NCBI GenBank assembly: GCA_013141115.1
Contig: JABFRP010000004.1
Location: 124,001-188,000, forward strand
Direction of reading: 5' to 3'
From: Ferruginibacter sp.
Lineage (GTDB): Bacteria > Bacteroidota > Bacteroidia > Chitinophagales > Chitinophagaceae
Length of the DNA stretch: 64,000 nucleotides
Shown: in pieces, positions 51,946-62,036 of the stretch
Position numbering within the stretch: the first letter of the stretch is position 1
How the letters are laid out: every line of letters starts with the position of its first letter
The notes under the pieces: model-generated
What the model saw: the letters and a program-made list of their open reading frames with translations, nothing else
Database searches by the model: none
Told to the model about the DNA's origin: nothing
Made by a program: the position numbers and the translations under genes

Positions 51946-52128
51946 TTAGTGAGTCGTCAGTTATGAGTAACAGTGTTTGGTTTTACCTTTCTGCTTCTGT
52001 TGTTGCAAAAATCAAGTAAGTAATAAATAAAATTTTTTGGTGTCGAAACGCAGAAAGCCTTTAATAAGTTGAATAAAATTTGGAAATTCAGGCTGCCACT
52101 CACGTCTCACTATTCACCACTCACGTTC
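51946..52128. repeat. Spacer with GTGAGT/ACTCAC iterated words at both ends
   Basis: Near 51946: GATTAGTGAGTCGTCAG and TTATGAGTAAC; near 52095-52130: CACTCACGTCTCACTATTC and ACCACTCACG. The two ends are rough complements of each other (many mismatches), framing about 140 bases without visible signal, between convergent genes. Confidence 0.5.
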
Positions 52129-54108
52129 TTACTTCTTTTTATTATTCACCAACATCCATTTACTCGTTTCAAAAATAGCAGCCGTTAATTGCGATAATTG
52201 TTTTTTGATAGAATCTGATTGTTGAGTAGTGAGCGGAGGCAAACCGTCTTTAACAGGTACTAATTCCTGATGGGTGATGTTAACATTTTTTACAAAGTAA
52301 TAATCGTCTGTTATTACACCAATATTGCCTTCATCATGATGAATGATAAATGCAGAGTGAAAAATATCAGATTGATTAATCACATCTCTGCCTAAAGTGC
52401 TGTTGGTATAAGGTTGGTGTATCATGCCGGCTAATGTGGGCAATACATCAACCTGCGATACTGTGTAATCGTAAGTGACTGGCTGTAATAGTGCCGGCGC
52501 ATAATACAGCAATGGCACATGTTCATCACTCAGGCGATGGGAGTTCCATGCTTTGGGATATACGGCACCGGATTCTCCTTCCACACCATGGTCGCCAACA
52601 AAAACAAAAATGGTATTATTAAAATATGGTTGCTGCTTTGCAGCCTCCATAAATTTTTTAAAACAAAAATCGGTGTAACAAAATGCTTCGTATTCTGCCT
52701 GCGATTCAAAACCATTTTTTGCAAGTGTTTCTTTATCTAATTTTTCGCAGGTAAATTCTTTCTCATTTGGCGGCAGCATGTATGGCCTGTGATTATGTGC
52801 AGTTTGAATAACGGCAAAAAAAGGTTTGCTCTGTTGTTTAAAAACTTCGCCAGCTTCGGTAAGCAGATCTTTATCGCTGATGCCCCAAACATTTATTTCC
52901 GGCGCTTTATAACTGCCTTTTTCAAAAATGCTTAAGCCATCCACATTATTCATAAATCCTCTGAAATTATTGAACTGGCTTCTGCCGCCAATAAAATAAA
53001 ATTTATTGTAGCCCTCAAAATTGTTGATGATGGTTTGCTGGTTGGCAGCCTCCGGGTTTTGTGTGGAGAATTTGGCCATCTGCACATCGGGTATACCGCT
53101 GATAGTTGCAAAAACGCCTCTTGCAGTACCAAAGGTTGGCGTAAAACAGCGATTGAAGAAAATGCCATTTTTGCAAAGCTCATTAAAGTACGGTGTGCTG
53201 TTGAGTTTGTTGCCACTCATACTGCTTTTGTACATGCTGAAACTTTCGCAAAGCACTAAAACAATATTGGGTTTACTTTCCAGGCTTCGGCTGTTAGGCA
53301 GTATAGTTCTTTCGTAATTTAATTTAGATTGAGTTATTGAATCCAGCTGAAGATACTTTGCAATATCTGTATAATATTTTGCTGCACCGCTGGTATTAAA
53401 ATCGGGCTTGCGTTGTTTTAAAGAAGTAATAAAATTTTGAAAAGGATTTAAGGCGAGGTAACTTTTAAAGTTATCATTCAATTTGTAAGCATCTTGCCGG
53501 GTTAGTGGTTTTAATTGTAAAAAACCATACACAAACCAAAACATTAGTAATAATGCAAGCAAATACCAACGGCGCTTATATTCAAACTTGTGCCAGTAAT
53601 TGTTGGCATCTACACTGCCATGTGTACGACGAAATAATTTGGCAGTAAAAAAAACGGCGATACCTAGGCCAATCAATATCCATACAATGGGATAGGTTTC
53701 CCAAACCATGCGGAACATTTCGTAAGGATCGTCTTTAAAATTTAATGCACTGGCACCAATCCTGGTATGATTATAACTGAAGTTGCCAAAATCGGCACCA
53801 TAAAAAAACATAATGACCAGTGTGATGATGGCTAAATAGATCGTCCACACTTTTTTTGTTCGGGCAGAATGAAAGGGAGAAAATTTTTTAAAAATAGATA
53901 ACACAATGATAGGAGAGAGCACCACGGCTATCCAGCGCAGATCGTATTTTAAGCCCAGCCAAAAGGAAGGAAATAATTCTATAAAACCTATAGTATTAGG
54001 CTTAAAAAGAATTACAGTGGCAATACGGAATGCAGTAAACATACAGAGGTAGATAATAAATATTTTTATTATCCACTGAATGGTTTTAGATACTTTCCAC
54101 TTTCTCAT
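52129..54108 (-). CDS. LTA synthase family membrane sulfatase, paralog 1
   Basis: 659 residues. Five N-terminal membrane helices (about 10-190), then the sulfatase-fold domain (about 280-600): VLVLCESFSMYKSSM, the nucleophile region FTPTFGTARGVFATISGIPDV (Thr), HNHRPYMLPPNE, and metal-binding GDHGVEGESG. It belongs to the LtaS/MdoB/EptA-like alkaline-phosphatase superfamily. A Gram-negative cell lacks lipoteichoic acid, so transfer of phosphoglycerol or another phosphate group to envelope glycans or lipids is more likely. The second paralog lies directly upstream. Confidence 0.92.
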   Translation of the reverse strand: MRKWKVSKTIQWIIKIFIIYLCMFTAFRIATVILFKPNTIGFIELFPSFWLGLKYDLRWIAVVLSPIIVLSIFKKFSPFHSARTKKVWTIYLAIITLVIMFFYGADFGNFSYNHTRIGASALNFKDDPYEMFRMVWETYPIVWILIGLGIAVFFTAKLFRRTHGSVDANNYWHKFEYKRRWYLLALLLMFWFVYGFLQLKPLTRQDAYKLNDNFKSYLALNPFQNFITSLKQRKPDFNTSGAAKYYTDIAKYLQLDSITQSKLNYERTILPNSRSLESKPNIVLVLCESFSMYKSSMSGNKLNSTPYFNELCKNGIFFNRCFTPTFGTARGVFATISGIPDVQMAKFSTQNPEAANQQTIINNFEGYNKFYFIGGRSQFNNFRGFMNNVDGLSIFEKGSYKAPEINVWGISDKDLLTEAGEVFKQQSKPFFAVIQTAHNHRPYMLPPNEKEFTCEKLDKETLAKNGFESQAEYEAFCYTDFCFKKFMEAAKQQPYFNNTIFVFVGDHGVEGESGAVYPKAWNSHRLSDEHVPLLYYAPALLQPVTYDYTVSQVDVLPTLAGMIHQPYTNSTLGRDVINQSDIFHSAFIIHHDEGNIGVITDDYYFVKNVNITHQELVPVKDGLPPLTTQQSDSIKKQLSQLTAAIFETSKWMLVNNKKK

Positions 54109-54222
54109 GTTTGTATTAACCTTAATATTAAACGAGTGCGAATATAATACTCAATAGGGAGAATTGAATACTTAATAATTACAAAGGGTATTAGATTATA
54201 ATGCTATGGGTTTAAGCCGGAG

Positions 54223-56226
54223 CTATTTCTTTTTATTATTCAGTAATAAATATTTAGCCGTTTCATAATACGCATCGGTTAAATGGCTTAAATAATTTTT
54301 AATACTATCGGTGGCCGGAGTTTTTTGTACCGGGTCATTATTTATCATTGACACAAAGTTTTCTTTACCGGTTTTTAAGTTTTTAAGAAAATAATATTGG
54401 TTGCTGATCAGTCCTACCGTTTTTGCATCATGATCAATAATAAAAGAAAAATTCTCTTTGGGAAGTATGGATTTGTACTGCAATGCCGGAACAGTGTCAA
54501 ACAAATTTCTGCCAAAAGTAGTATTGCGGTAATTGGTTTTTACAAGCGATGCCACTGTAGGTAAAATGTCTGCCTGGCTGCACACCTCATTAATTCTTTT
54601 AGGTTGCAATAATTTAGGCGCATAAAAAAGCAGCGGTACGTGTTCGCACGTAAGTCCCTGCTCTGTCCAGCTTTTAGGAAACATATCGCCTGCATTGCCC
54701 CTGATACCATGGTCGCCAATAAAAACAAAAATAGTATTGTCGAAATATTTTTCTTTTTTAGCCGCTTCCATAAATTGCTGGTAGCTAAAATCGGTATAGC
54801 GAAAAGCATTCATTTCTTCATTACTTTCAAAGCCAAACTTTTTTAAGGAGTCGGTTGAAAAAGAAACTCTTTTAAATACGGCTTCATCTTCTTTGGGGAT
54901 GGTGTATGGCCGGTGGTTATCTGCAGTTTGAATGATGGCAAAGAAAGGTTTGGTTTGTTCTTTCAATACTTTATTGGCTTCTAAAAATAAATTTTTATCG
55001 CTGATACCCCACACATCAATTTTTGCAGCTTTATAATCCTGTTCTTCATAAAGATGTAAGCCATTAATATTGTTGGTTAGCAAACCACGTATGTTGGCCC
55101 AGGTGGCACTGCCGCCTAAAAAATAATAATTATTGTAGCCTTTAAAATCGTTGATGATGGTGTGCTGGTTTACAGCATTGGGGTTGCGGCTTGCTGTGCT
55201 GGGGCTTTCCACATCGGGTATGCCGGTAATGGTTGCCCACACACCACGGGCTGTGCCATAGGCGGGAGTAAAACAGCGGTCGAAAAAAATGCCGTTTTTA
55301 CAGAGTTCATTAAAGTAAGGCGTAGTGTTTAAAGGGTTGCCATACATGCTGCTTTTATAAGCGCTAAAACTTTCGCAGATCACTAAAACTACATTGGGTT
55401 TATTGCCAATTGAATCGGCAACGGTATATTTTCTTTCGTAGTTTAATTGTATGCTATCGGGTTGTTGCACTGCTAAATACTTAGCCATTAGGGGATAATA
55501 CTCTTTTACTTTTTTTGCATCGTAAGTAGAATTTCTAAAACTTAATGTGCTGAAAAAACTTTGAAAAGGATTGAGTGCCAGGTTGGCTTTAAAATCATCG
55601 CTTAATGTAAAAGCATCGCTCCAGCGCAGGGGAAACTGGCCAATCTTTCCAAAGATAAATCCTCCTAAAATAAAAAATGTGACGATATAAAATGCAATAC
55701 CTTTTCTTTTATAAAAACTGTCTTTTTGTAAATAACCACCAAGCAATCTTGCAAAAAGAAATCGGGCTAGCAGCAATAACACAGCTATGGCAATACCTAC
55801 TTTTATTAAAGGATAAGTTTGCCACATCATGTTAAAAGAAATACCTGCATCTTCCAAATAATTTAACACTGTTGCATTAAGGCGTTGGTGTAAATAATCA
55901 AAATGGTAAAAATCAATAAAATAAAAAAGTATTAGTACAGTAAAGATCAATGGCAATAAAATATTCCAGATTTTTTTTGCCGCCGCATTTTTAAAAGGGT
56001 TTAAAAACGGAATAGCGTTCAGCAGCATTATGGCCAACCCAACAATGCAGGCAATACGGGCATCAAATCTAAAACCTAAAATAAAAGCTGAGCCGGAAAA
56101 TGCTTTTTGGGGTGGATTATATTGTATATAAAACAGTATCCGGCAAATCGTCATGGTTAGCAATAATAAAATAACCACCGAAAATATCCAACGCAGTAAC
56201 CTGGGAATTCTTTGTAAAAAAAGCAT
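54223..56226 (-). CDS. LTA synthase family membrane sulfatase, paralog 2
   Basis: 667 residues with the same layout as paralog 1: five membrane helices, VLVICESFSAYKSSM, FTPAYGTARGVWATITGIPDVESPSTASRNPNAVNQHTIINDFKGYN, HRPYTIPKEDE, GDHGIRGNAGDMFPKSW. The pair reads as an old tandem duplication: long blocks are aligned without gaps, yet identity by eye is only moderate. The 114-base gap suggests separate or joint transcription. PAP2 and a CBS membrane protein diverge from its start. Catalytic Thr and metal ligands seem intact in both, so neither looks degraded. Confidence 0.92.
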   Translation of the reverse strand: MLFLQRIPRLLRWIFSVVILLLLTMTICRILFYIQYNPPQKAFSGSAFILGFRFDARIACIVGLAIMLLNAIPFLNPFKNAAAKKIWNILLPLIFTVLILFYFIDFYHFDYLHQRLNATVLNYLEDAGISFNMMWQTYPLIKVGIAIAVLLLLARFLFARLLGGYLQKDSFYKRKGIAFYIVTFFILGGFIFGKIGQFPLRWSDAFTLSDDFKANLALNPFQSFFSTLSFRNSTYDAKKVKEYYPLMAKYLAVQQPDSIQLNYERKYTVADSIGNKPNVVLVICESFSAYKSSMYGNPLNTTPYFNELCKNGIFFDRCFTPAYGTARGVWATITGIPDVESPSTASRNPNAVNQHTIINDFKGYNNYYFLGGSATWANIRGLLTNNINGLHLYEEQDYKAAKIDVWGISDKNLFLEANKVLKEQTKPFFAIIQTADNHRPYTIPKEDEAVFKRVSFSTDSLKKFGFESNEEMNAFRYTDFSYQQFMEAAKKEKYFDNTIFVFIGDHGIRGNAGDMFPKSWTEQGLTCEHVPLLFYAPKLLQPKRINEVCSQADILPTVASLVKTNYRNTTFGRNLFDTVPALQYKSILPKENFSFIIDHDAKTVGLISNQYYFLKNLKTGKENFVSMINNDPVQKTPATDSIKNYLSHLTDAYYETAKYLLLNNKKK

Positions 56227-56263
56227 TACTTTTTATTTTATCAGTTTGCTAAATTAGTTTAAT

Positions 56264-56271
56264 TATTTTTG
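56264..56271 (+). promoter_or_regulatory. -7 box of the PAP2 gene
   Basis: TATTTTTG, 32 bases before the ATG at 56304; TTTG at 56245-56248 is a possible -33 box with a short (15-base) spacer. Confidence 0.5.
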
Positions 56272-56303
56272 GGTGATTTTAATTTAACAACCACTTACAT
56301 TTA

Positions 56304-56867
56304 ATGGAGCAATTGTTAGCATTTGACCGGCGTTTATTTAAATGGATCAATTACGATTGGCATAACAGTTTTTTTGATTGGTTGATGCCCTGGTTGCGTA
56401 ATTCTAATGTGTGGGTACCATTATATTTTTTTCTGCTGCTTTTTGCAGTTATCAATTACAAAAAAACAGGCTGGTGGTGGGTAATTTTTGCCTTGTGCAC
56501 CGTTATACTTACCGATTTTATGAGCAGCAAAATTATTAAAGAAAATATAATACGTTTAAGGCCCTGCAACGATCCTGCTATTGCAGACTGGGTAAGGGTT
56601 TTGGTAGGTTACCGGCCGCAGAGCAGCAGCTTTACCTCTTCTCATGCCGCCAATCATTTTGGTATGACTGTGTTTTTATATGTAACCCTTAAAAAAGATT
56701 TCGGAAAATGGCCGCTTATCTTCTTTTTATGGGCCTTTAGTATTGCCTTTGCACAGGTGTATGTGGGGGTGCATTATCCACTGGATGTAACCTGCGGAGC
56801 ACTTATTGGAATACTTATCGGATATTTGTGCGGAAAATCGTTTGATAGAAACTACGGTTTACTCTAA
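56304..56867 (+). CDS. PAP2-family phosphatase
   Basis: 187 residues, five to six membrane helices. Phosphatase motifs: KENIIRLRPCND (C1, K and RP), QSSSFTSSHAANHFG (C2, His in SSHA) and VYVGVHYPLDVTCG (C3, His and Asp). Membrane-bound enzyme that may dephosphorylate undecaprenyl pyrophosphate or phosphatidic acid/lipid A. The next gene starts five bases after its stop; co-transcription is likely. Divergent from the LTA-synthase-like genes, so an envelope role is a reasonable inference. Confidence 0.94.
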   Translation: MEQLLAFDRRLFKWINYDWHNSFFDWLMPWLRNSNVWVPLYFFLLLFAVINYKKTGWWWVIFALCTVILTDFMSSKIIKENIIRLRPCNDPAIADWVRVLVGYRPQSSSFTSSHAANHFGMTVFLYVTLKKDFGKWPLIFFLWAFSIAFAQVYVGVHYPLDVTCGALIGILIGYLCGKSFDRNYGLL

Positions 56868-56871
56868 TATT

Positions 56872-58170
56872 ATGGCGGAAATTATTATTCTAACACTTTT
56901 AATTATTATTAACGGGCTGTTTGTAATGAGTGAAATTGCACTGGTGAGTGCCCGTAAAGCAAGGCTGGAAGGTATGGCTAATAAAGGTGATACCAAGGCA
57001 AAAGTGGCTTTGGCTTTGGCTGAAAATCCGGAAAAATTTTTGTCTACTGCACAAATTTTTATAACACTTATCGCTATTTTAACGGGCGTGTACTCCGGCG
57101 AAAAGTTTGGCCATTATCTGCAACCTTATGTTGAAGAAATTGCTTTTCTAAAAATTTATGCCGATACTATCTCAACAGTGATCATCGTAATAATAGTAAC
57201 TTTTCTTTCTATTATTTTTGGCGAACTGATACCTAAAAGGCTGGGTATGCTGCAGGCTGAAAGAATAGCCCGCCATGTGGCTGCACCTATGAATTTTTTA
57301 TCGGTGGTAACGCATCCTATTGTTTGGTTGCTCTCTAAAATTTCTCAACTGTTCTTTAAATTATTTAATGTAAAAACATCTAATGATAATGCTGTTACTG
57401 AGGAAGAGATAAAGGCAATGATAACAGAAGGGAGTGAGCATGGTACTATTGAGGAAGAAGAAAAGGAAATTATTGAAAGGTTGTTTCATTTAGGCGACAG
57501 AAATATTACATCGCTGATGACACACCGTACCGATATTGCCTGGTTTGATGGTAACGAAACGGTACAACAGGTAAAAGATAAAATGGATACCGTTATTTAC
57601 AGCAGCTACCCGGTGTGCGAAGAAACGATCGATAATATTAAAGGTATTATCAGTGTAAAAGATCTGTTGAAGGCTGCACCTGATAAATTATTAAAAGATA
57701 TTGCAAAGCCTGCATTGTTTGTGCCCGAAAATAATACCGCCTACCAATTGCTGGAAAAATTTAAAGAAACAAAAATTCACGGTTGCTTTATTGTAAATGA
57801 ATATGGCACACTGGAAGGTATGATCACTTTAAATGATATTTTAGAAGCTATTGTAGGTGATGTGCCGCAAACCGGCCAGGAAGAATATGAAATTGTGGAA
57901 AGGGCCGATGGTACTTTTTTAGTGGATGCTCAAATTCCCTTCTATAATTTTTTAAGTAAGTTTGAAAAAATGGATTGGATGAACGAAGCAGAACATGATT
58001 TTGACACGCTGGCAGGATTTGTATTGCATGAGCTGGAACATATTCCTCAAACTGGTGAAACCTTCGATTGGCGTGGTTTTGATTTTGAAATAATAGACAT
58101 GGACGGGCAAAGGATTGATAAATTACTGGTGAAAATATCAGAAACTATTAAGGAAGAAATGGAAGAATAA
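56872..58170 (+). CDS. CorC/HlyC-type hemolysin-family CBS membrane protein
   Basis: 432 residues from ATG 56872 (MAEIIILTLLIIINGLFVMSEIALVSARKARLEGMANKG). N-terminal DUF21 membrane domain with four helices, two CBS domains (about 210-330: LMTHRTDIAWFDGNETVQQVKDKM, HGCFIVNEYGTLEGMITLNDILEAIVGD) and the CorC_HlyC C-terminal domain (about 350-430). Family members handle magnesium/cobalt efflux or sensing; the haemolysin name is historical. Five bases downstream of PAP2. Confidence 0.94.
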   Translation: MAEIIILTLLIIINGLFVMSEIALVSARKARLEGMANKGDTKAKVALALAENPEKFLSTAQIFITLIAILTGVYSGEKFGHYLQPYVEEIAFLKIYADTISTVIIVIIVTFLSIIFGELIPKRLGMLQAERIARHVAAPMNFLSVVTHPIVWLLSKISQLFFKLFNVKTSNDNAVTEEEIKAMITEGSEHGTIEEEEKEIIERLFHLGDRNITSLMTHRTDIAWFDGNETVQQVKDKMDTVIYSSYPVCEETIDNIKGIISVKDLLKAAPDKLLKDIAKPALFVPENNTAYQLLEKFKETKIHGCFIVNEYGTLEGMITLNDILEAIVGDVPQTGQEEYEIVERADGTFLVDAQIPFYNFLSKFEKMDWMNEAEHDFDTLAGFVLHELEHIPQTGETFDWRGFDFEIIDMDGQRIDKLLVKISETIKEEMEE

Positions 58171-58172
58171 AC

Positions 58173-58700
58173 CTAAAACTCAAAACTGCATTTATCACTG
58201 GGGTTGTTCAATTTTGTGCTTTTTCTGTTGCCGGCAACAGTTACATGCATAATGCCGATCTGTTCTTTTTTGTATTCGTATAAAATGGTATTTGTAATAT
58301 CAATTTTTTTTACGCTGCTGATATTATTTACCTGAAAATAACTTAGCGTACCTTCTTCCTGTTGCTCGTAACCTAAAAACTGCAACTCCACTTTTTTGCC
58401 ATCAACCAAAAGCGATAAATGTTTTTGTACATAATCGCTTATCAGTTTATTAATGGCAACTTTATCTTTTGGATTAATAAGATCGATGCTGGTTTTATAA
58501 TTCTGGCGTAAAGTTTTTTCAAAATCATCGGTAAAAATTTTGCAACTTATTTCCAGTGTTTTGTCTTTAACATTGTGTTCAATTTCGGTAACACTCATAA
58601 AAATGGGATGCCTTACTGCTTTACCGGCAGATATATTTGAAAATACCGGCATATTAATCATACTAAAAAAAAGCGACCATTTAAATAAAATTGATACCAT
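58173..58700 (-). CDS. DUF6702-like protein
   Basis: 175 residues. A signal-peptide-like N-terminus (MVSILFKWSLFFSMINMPVFSNISAGKA; start uncertain) precedes HPIFMSVTEIEHNVKDKTLEISCKIFTDDFEKTLRQNY, the typical DUF6702 text with the SVTEI and CKIFTDDFE blocks. Such proteins lie next to HupE-like and M1 peptidase genes in many Bacteroidota, as here, although this one is on the opposite strand. Exported; function unknown. Its end nearly meets the end of the CBS gene. Confidence 0.85.
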   Translation of the reverse strand: MVSILFKWSLFFSMINMPVFSNISAGKAVRHPIFMSVTEIEHNVKDKTLEISCKIFTDDFEKTLRQNYKTSIDLINPKDKVAINKLISDYVQKHLSLLVDGKKVELQFLGYEQQEEGTLSYFQVNNISSVKKIDITNTILYEYKKEQIGIMHVTVAGNRKSTKLNNPSDKCSFEF

Positions 58701-58785
58701 TTAGCAAAGAGATTAGGTATTAAAATTTAGTTTCAAGATATTTGAACAGCAAAACTAACATAAACATTCAAGCCGGAGGAAGTAA

Positions 58786-59385
58786 ATGCAGGATTTTACA
58801 TTTTATTTTAAAACAGGCTGGCAGCACATTATTAGTTGGGATGCATTAGATCATATTTTGTTTGTGTTGGTTTTAAGTGCCATTTATTTGCTCAGCAATT
58901 GGAAGCAGGTGCTGGTTTTAGTTACTGCTTTTACCATTGGGCATTCGGTAACGCTGGCATTAAGTGTGTATAATATTTTAAAAGTAAATGATAGCCTTGT
59001 AGAGTTTTTAATTCCCTGTACTATAATTGCCACGGCAATTTTTAATTTTTTTCAGAAAGACTTTACACCTAAATCGTTAAGGTTAAACTATTTTCTGGCT
59101 TTGTTCTTTGGGCTGATACACGGATTGGGCTTTGCCAATACCATTCGTTTTATGCTGGCAAAAGACCAAAGCATTGGCTGGAGTTTATTTGCTTTTAATG
59201 TTGGATTGGAAGCAGGACAAGTTGCAGTAGTGTTTTGTATTTTAGTAGCAAGCTTTTTAATAGTCAGGCAATTTGATTTTAAAATAATAAAATTTAGTAT
59301 AAAAAGAAGTTGGTGGGTTTGGGCATTATCAGGCTTTGCATTTTACGTAGCAGTAAATATGATTATTGAAAGATGGATATTTTAA
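58786..59385 (+). CDS. HupE/UreJ-family membrane protein
   Basis: 199 residues with six membrane helices. HISWDALDHILFVLVLSAIYLL (HxxxxDHxxF) and ALFFGLIHGLGFAN (HGLGF) are the family signature; the histidines may bind nickel or another metal. Related to HupE/UreJ nickel-uptake proteins, but no hydrogenase or urease gene is nearby, so the substrate is unknown. It precedes the M1 peptidase in the same direction after 179 bases that hold element copy F. Confidence 0.9.
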   Translation: MQDFTFYFKTGWQHIISWDALDHILFVLVLSAIYLLSNWKQVLVLVTAFTIGHSVTLALSVYNILKVNDSLVEFLIPCTIIATAIFNFFQKDFTPKSLRLNYFLALFFGLIHGLGFANTIRFMLAKDQSIGWSLFAFNVGLEAGQVAVVFCILVASFLIVRQFDFKIIKFSIKRSWWVWALSGFAFYVAVNMIIERWIF

Positions 59386-59444
59386 TTTGCTATAGAGGCA
59401 CAGCGGCATATAATTGCATAGGCCATTTACGCTTAGATAAAAAT

Positions 59445-59532
59445 TGAATAAAGAAATATAGTTGAAGAGTGCACTTCCTTTGTCAGTGTAAACTCTGCCA
59501 ATGAAGCTGATAAAAGAAATTCAGCTGGTAAC
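59445..59532 (+). repeat. Dispersed element, copy F, with insert
   Basis: TTGAATAAAG, then GAAGAGTGC, a 22-base insert, CTGCCAATGAAGCTGATAAA and the end CAGCTGGTAACAAAA. The insert lies at the same point as in copy B. Confidence 0.65.
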
Positions 59533-59564
59533 AAAAAAACTAAACAATAACAATAAAGAAAACC

Positions 59565-61946
59565 ATGAAACAACTAACAGCGTTAGCTATTTTATTTTCA
59601 TTCGTGCTTTCTGTTGCTGCACAGGATATTAAAAATAATCCCGGCAGTAATCATGGAAACAGGTTTGAACAACTGGGTACTATTCTTCCAACACCCAACG
59701 AATATCGTACGGCAAGCGGTGCACCTGGGCCAAAGTACTGGCAGCAGCGTTGCGATTATGATATTACCTGTGAACTGGATGAACCCAACCGCAGATTGAT
59801 CGGCAAAGAAACATTGACCTATTTCAACAACTCTCCCGATGTATTAACTTATTTGTGGATTCAGTTAGATGAAAATGAACACAGCTCTGTAAACAATTCC
59901 GGTTATCAGAATAGCAGCTATATGCCAACCAGGATCGGCGAAGCCGATATTCAACGCTTTACCGGAAAGATGGATAAGGATAAAGAGTATGGCGATAATA
60001 TTACCCGTGTGGCAGATGCCGCTGGTAAATTATTAAAGTATACCATCAACAAAACAATGATGAGGGTAGAATTGCCACAGGCATTAAAACCCGGCCAACA
60101 ATTTATTTTTAAAATAGACTGGAACTATAATATTATAGAAAAAGGCAAATATGGCGGACGTGGAGGTTTCGAATATTTTCCGGAAGATGGTAATGACCTG
60201 TTCACCATGACGCAGTGGTTTCCACGCCTGTGTGTGTACAGCGATTTTCAGGGCTGGCAAAATCACCAGTTTGTGGGTAGCGGCGAGTTTGCGTTAACTT
60301 TTGGTAATTATAAAGTAGCTATGACGGTGCCTGCAGATCATGTGGTAATGAGTACCGGGCAAGGGCAAAACTACCAGCAGGTATTAACGCCTGCACAATT
60401 TGCACGCTGGCAAAAAGCGCAAACAGCCACTGATGTTACCGAAGTAGTAACATTAGATGAAGCCACTGCAAGAGAAAAACAAAAAGTAAAAGAGAAGAAG
60501 ACCTGGATATTTAAAGCTGATATGGTACGTGATTTTGCATGGGGTTCTTCACGCAAATTTGTTTGGGATGCCATGCCTGCAATGGTTGAAGGCAAAAAAG
60601 TAATGTGCATGAGTGCTTATGGAAAAGAAGCCTATAATTTATACAGAAAGTACAGCACCAAAGCAGTAGCACACACTATTAAAACCTATTCTAAATTTAC
60701 TATTCCATATCCATACCCTGTTGCACAAAGTTTAGAGGCTGCTAACGGCATGGAATACCCCATGATCTGTTTCAACTTTGGCCGTTGCGAAAAAGATGGC
60801 ACGTACAGCGAAGGAACAAAAAATGGTATGTTGGGGGTAGTGATACATGAAGTGGGCCATAACTTTTTTCCAATGATCATCAACAGCGATGAAAGGCAGT
60901 GGACATGGATGGATGAAGGTTTGAATTCTTTTGTGGAATATTTAAGTGAAGAATTATGGGATAATAAATTTCCGGTAAGCAAAGGCCCTGCATATAAAAT
61001 TGTAGATTATATGCGTTTGCCTAAAGACCAGCTGGAGCCTATTATGACCAATAGCGAAAACATTATTCAGTTTGGGCCTAATGCTTACAGCAAACCTGCA
61101 ACGGGTTTAAATATTTTAAGAGAAACCATTATGGGCAGAGAGTTGTTTGACTATGCTTTTAAAGAATATGCCAGGCGTTGGGCATTTAAACATCCTACAC
61201 CGGCAGATCTTTTCCGCACCATGGAAGATGCCAGTGCCGAAGATTTGGATTGGTACTGGAGAGGTTGGTTTTACGGAACTGAACCATGTGATATTTCTTT
61301 AGATACTGTAAAGTGGGCCAACTTAAGTACGGCATCAGTAGCACCACGTACCGGTGGTGGCGGCACTTCTAAAATACCTGTAACAAAACCATTACTTAAT
61401 ACCTTTGATGATATTTCTAAAATAAGAAACAGGGAAGATAAAAAAATAGTGTTTGCCACTGATGCTGATGAATCGTTAAGAGATTTTTACTGGAGATACG
61501 ACAGGGGATTGGCAAAAGTTGATGAAACGCCTTTTGAAGTTACCATGCCTGCAGCAAGCGTTGATACGTTTACAGAAGCAGAACGCTTTGCAATTGCCGG
61601 AAAGAAAAATATATACGAACTCACATTCAGCAACAAAGGCGGTTTGGTAATGCCAATAATTATTGAGTGGACATTTAAAGACGGTACCAAAGAAATAGAC
61701 AGGATTCCGGTACAGATATGGCGCAAGAATGAAAATAAGGTTACTAAAACATTTATGAAGGATAAAGAAGTGGCTTCTATTAAATTAGATCCGATGAGAG
61801 AAACTGCCGACATTAATGAAAAGAATAACAGCTGGCCATCTGTGGAAACACCCAGCAAGTTCCAATTGTTTAAAGGTGGCGGCGGCGGCCGTGGCCCAAG
61901 AGGTGGAGGCGGTGGTGGTAACCCGATGCAGAAAGAAATTAAGTAA
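59565..61946 (+). CDS. M1-family zinc metallopeptidase, exported
   Basis: 793 residues. Signal peptide MKQLTALAILFSFVLSVAAQ; beta-sandwich N-domain; M1 catalytic domain with VVIHEVGHNFFP (H-E-x-x-H, about 429-433) and the third ligand in WMDEGLNSFVEYL (about 452). The exopeptidase motif is replaced by NGMEYPMICF, as in the Bacteroidota group. The last 25 residues are Gly/Arg-rich (GGGGRGPRGGGGGGN), probably disordered. Periplasmic or surface aminopeptidase. Ends before a good terminator. Confidence 0.94.
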   Translation: MKQLTALAILFSFVLSVAAQDIKNNPGSNHGNRFEQLGTILPTPNEYRTASGAPGPKYWQQRCDYDITCELDEPNRRLIGKETLTYFNNSPDVLTYLWIQLDENEHSSVNNSGYQNSSYMPTRIGEADIQRFTGKMDKDKEYGDNITRVADAAGKLLKYTINKTMMRVELPQALKPGQQFIFKIDWNYNIIEKGKYGGRGGFEYFPEDGNDLFTMTQWFPRLCVYSDFQGWQNHQFVGSGEFALTFGNYKVAMTVPADHVVMSTGQGQNYQQVLTPAQFARWQKAQTATDVTEVVTLDEATAREKQKVKEKKTWIFKADMVRDFAWGSSRKFVWDAMPAMVEGKKVMCMSAYGKEAYNLYRKYSTKAVAHTIKTYSKFTIPYPYPVAQSLEAANGMEYPMICFNFGRCEKDGTYSEGTKNGMLGVVIHEVGHNFFPMIINSDERQWTWMDEGLNSFVEYLSEELWDNKFPVSKGPAYKIVDYMRLPKDQLEPIMTNSENIIQFGPNAYSKPATGLNILRETIMGRELFDYAFKEYARRWAFKHPTPADLFRTMEDASAEDLDWYWRGWFYGTEPCDISLDTVKWANLSTASVAPRTGGGGTSKIPVTKPLLNTFDDISKIRNREDKKIVFATDADESLRDFYWRYDRGLAKVDETPFEVTMPAASVDTFTEAERFAIAGKKNIYELTFSNKGGLVMPIIIEWTFKDGTKEIDRIPVQIWRKNENKVTKTFMKDKEVASIKLDPMRETADINEKNNSWPSVETPSKFQLFKGGGGGRGPRGGGGGGNPMQKEIK

Positions 61947-61966
61947 TTATTAAAATGCATTCATAC

Positions 61967-61995
61967 AAAGCTGCCTGTTATCGGGCAGCTTTTTT
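61967..61995 (+). terminator. Terminator of the M1 peptidase gene
   Basis: AAAGCTGCCTG/CGGGCAGCTTT stem (11 bp, one G-T pair, TTAT loop) followed by T6, 20 bases after the stop. Confidence 0.85.
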
Positions 61996-62036
61996 ATTTT
62001 GTGATAATTGTATCTTGCCAAATAAAATATTTCAGG

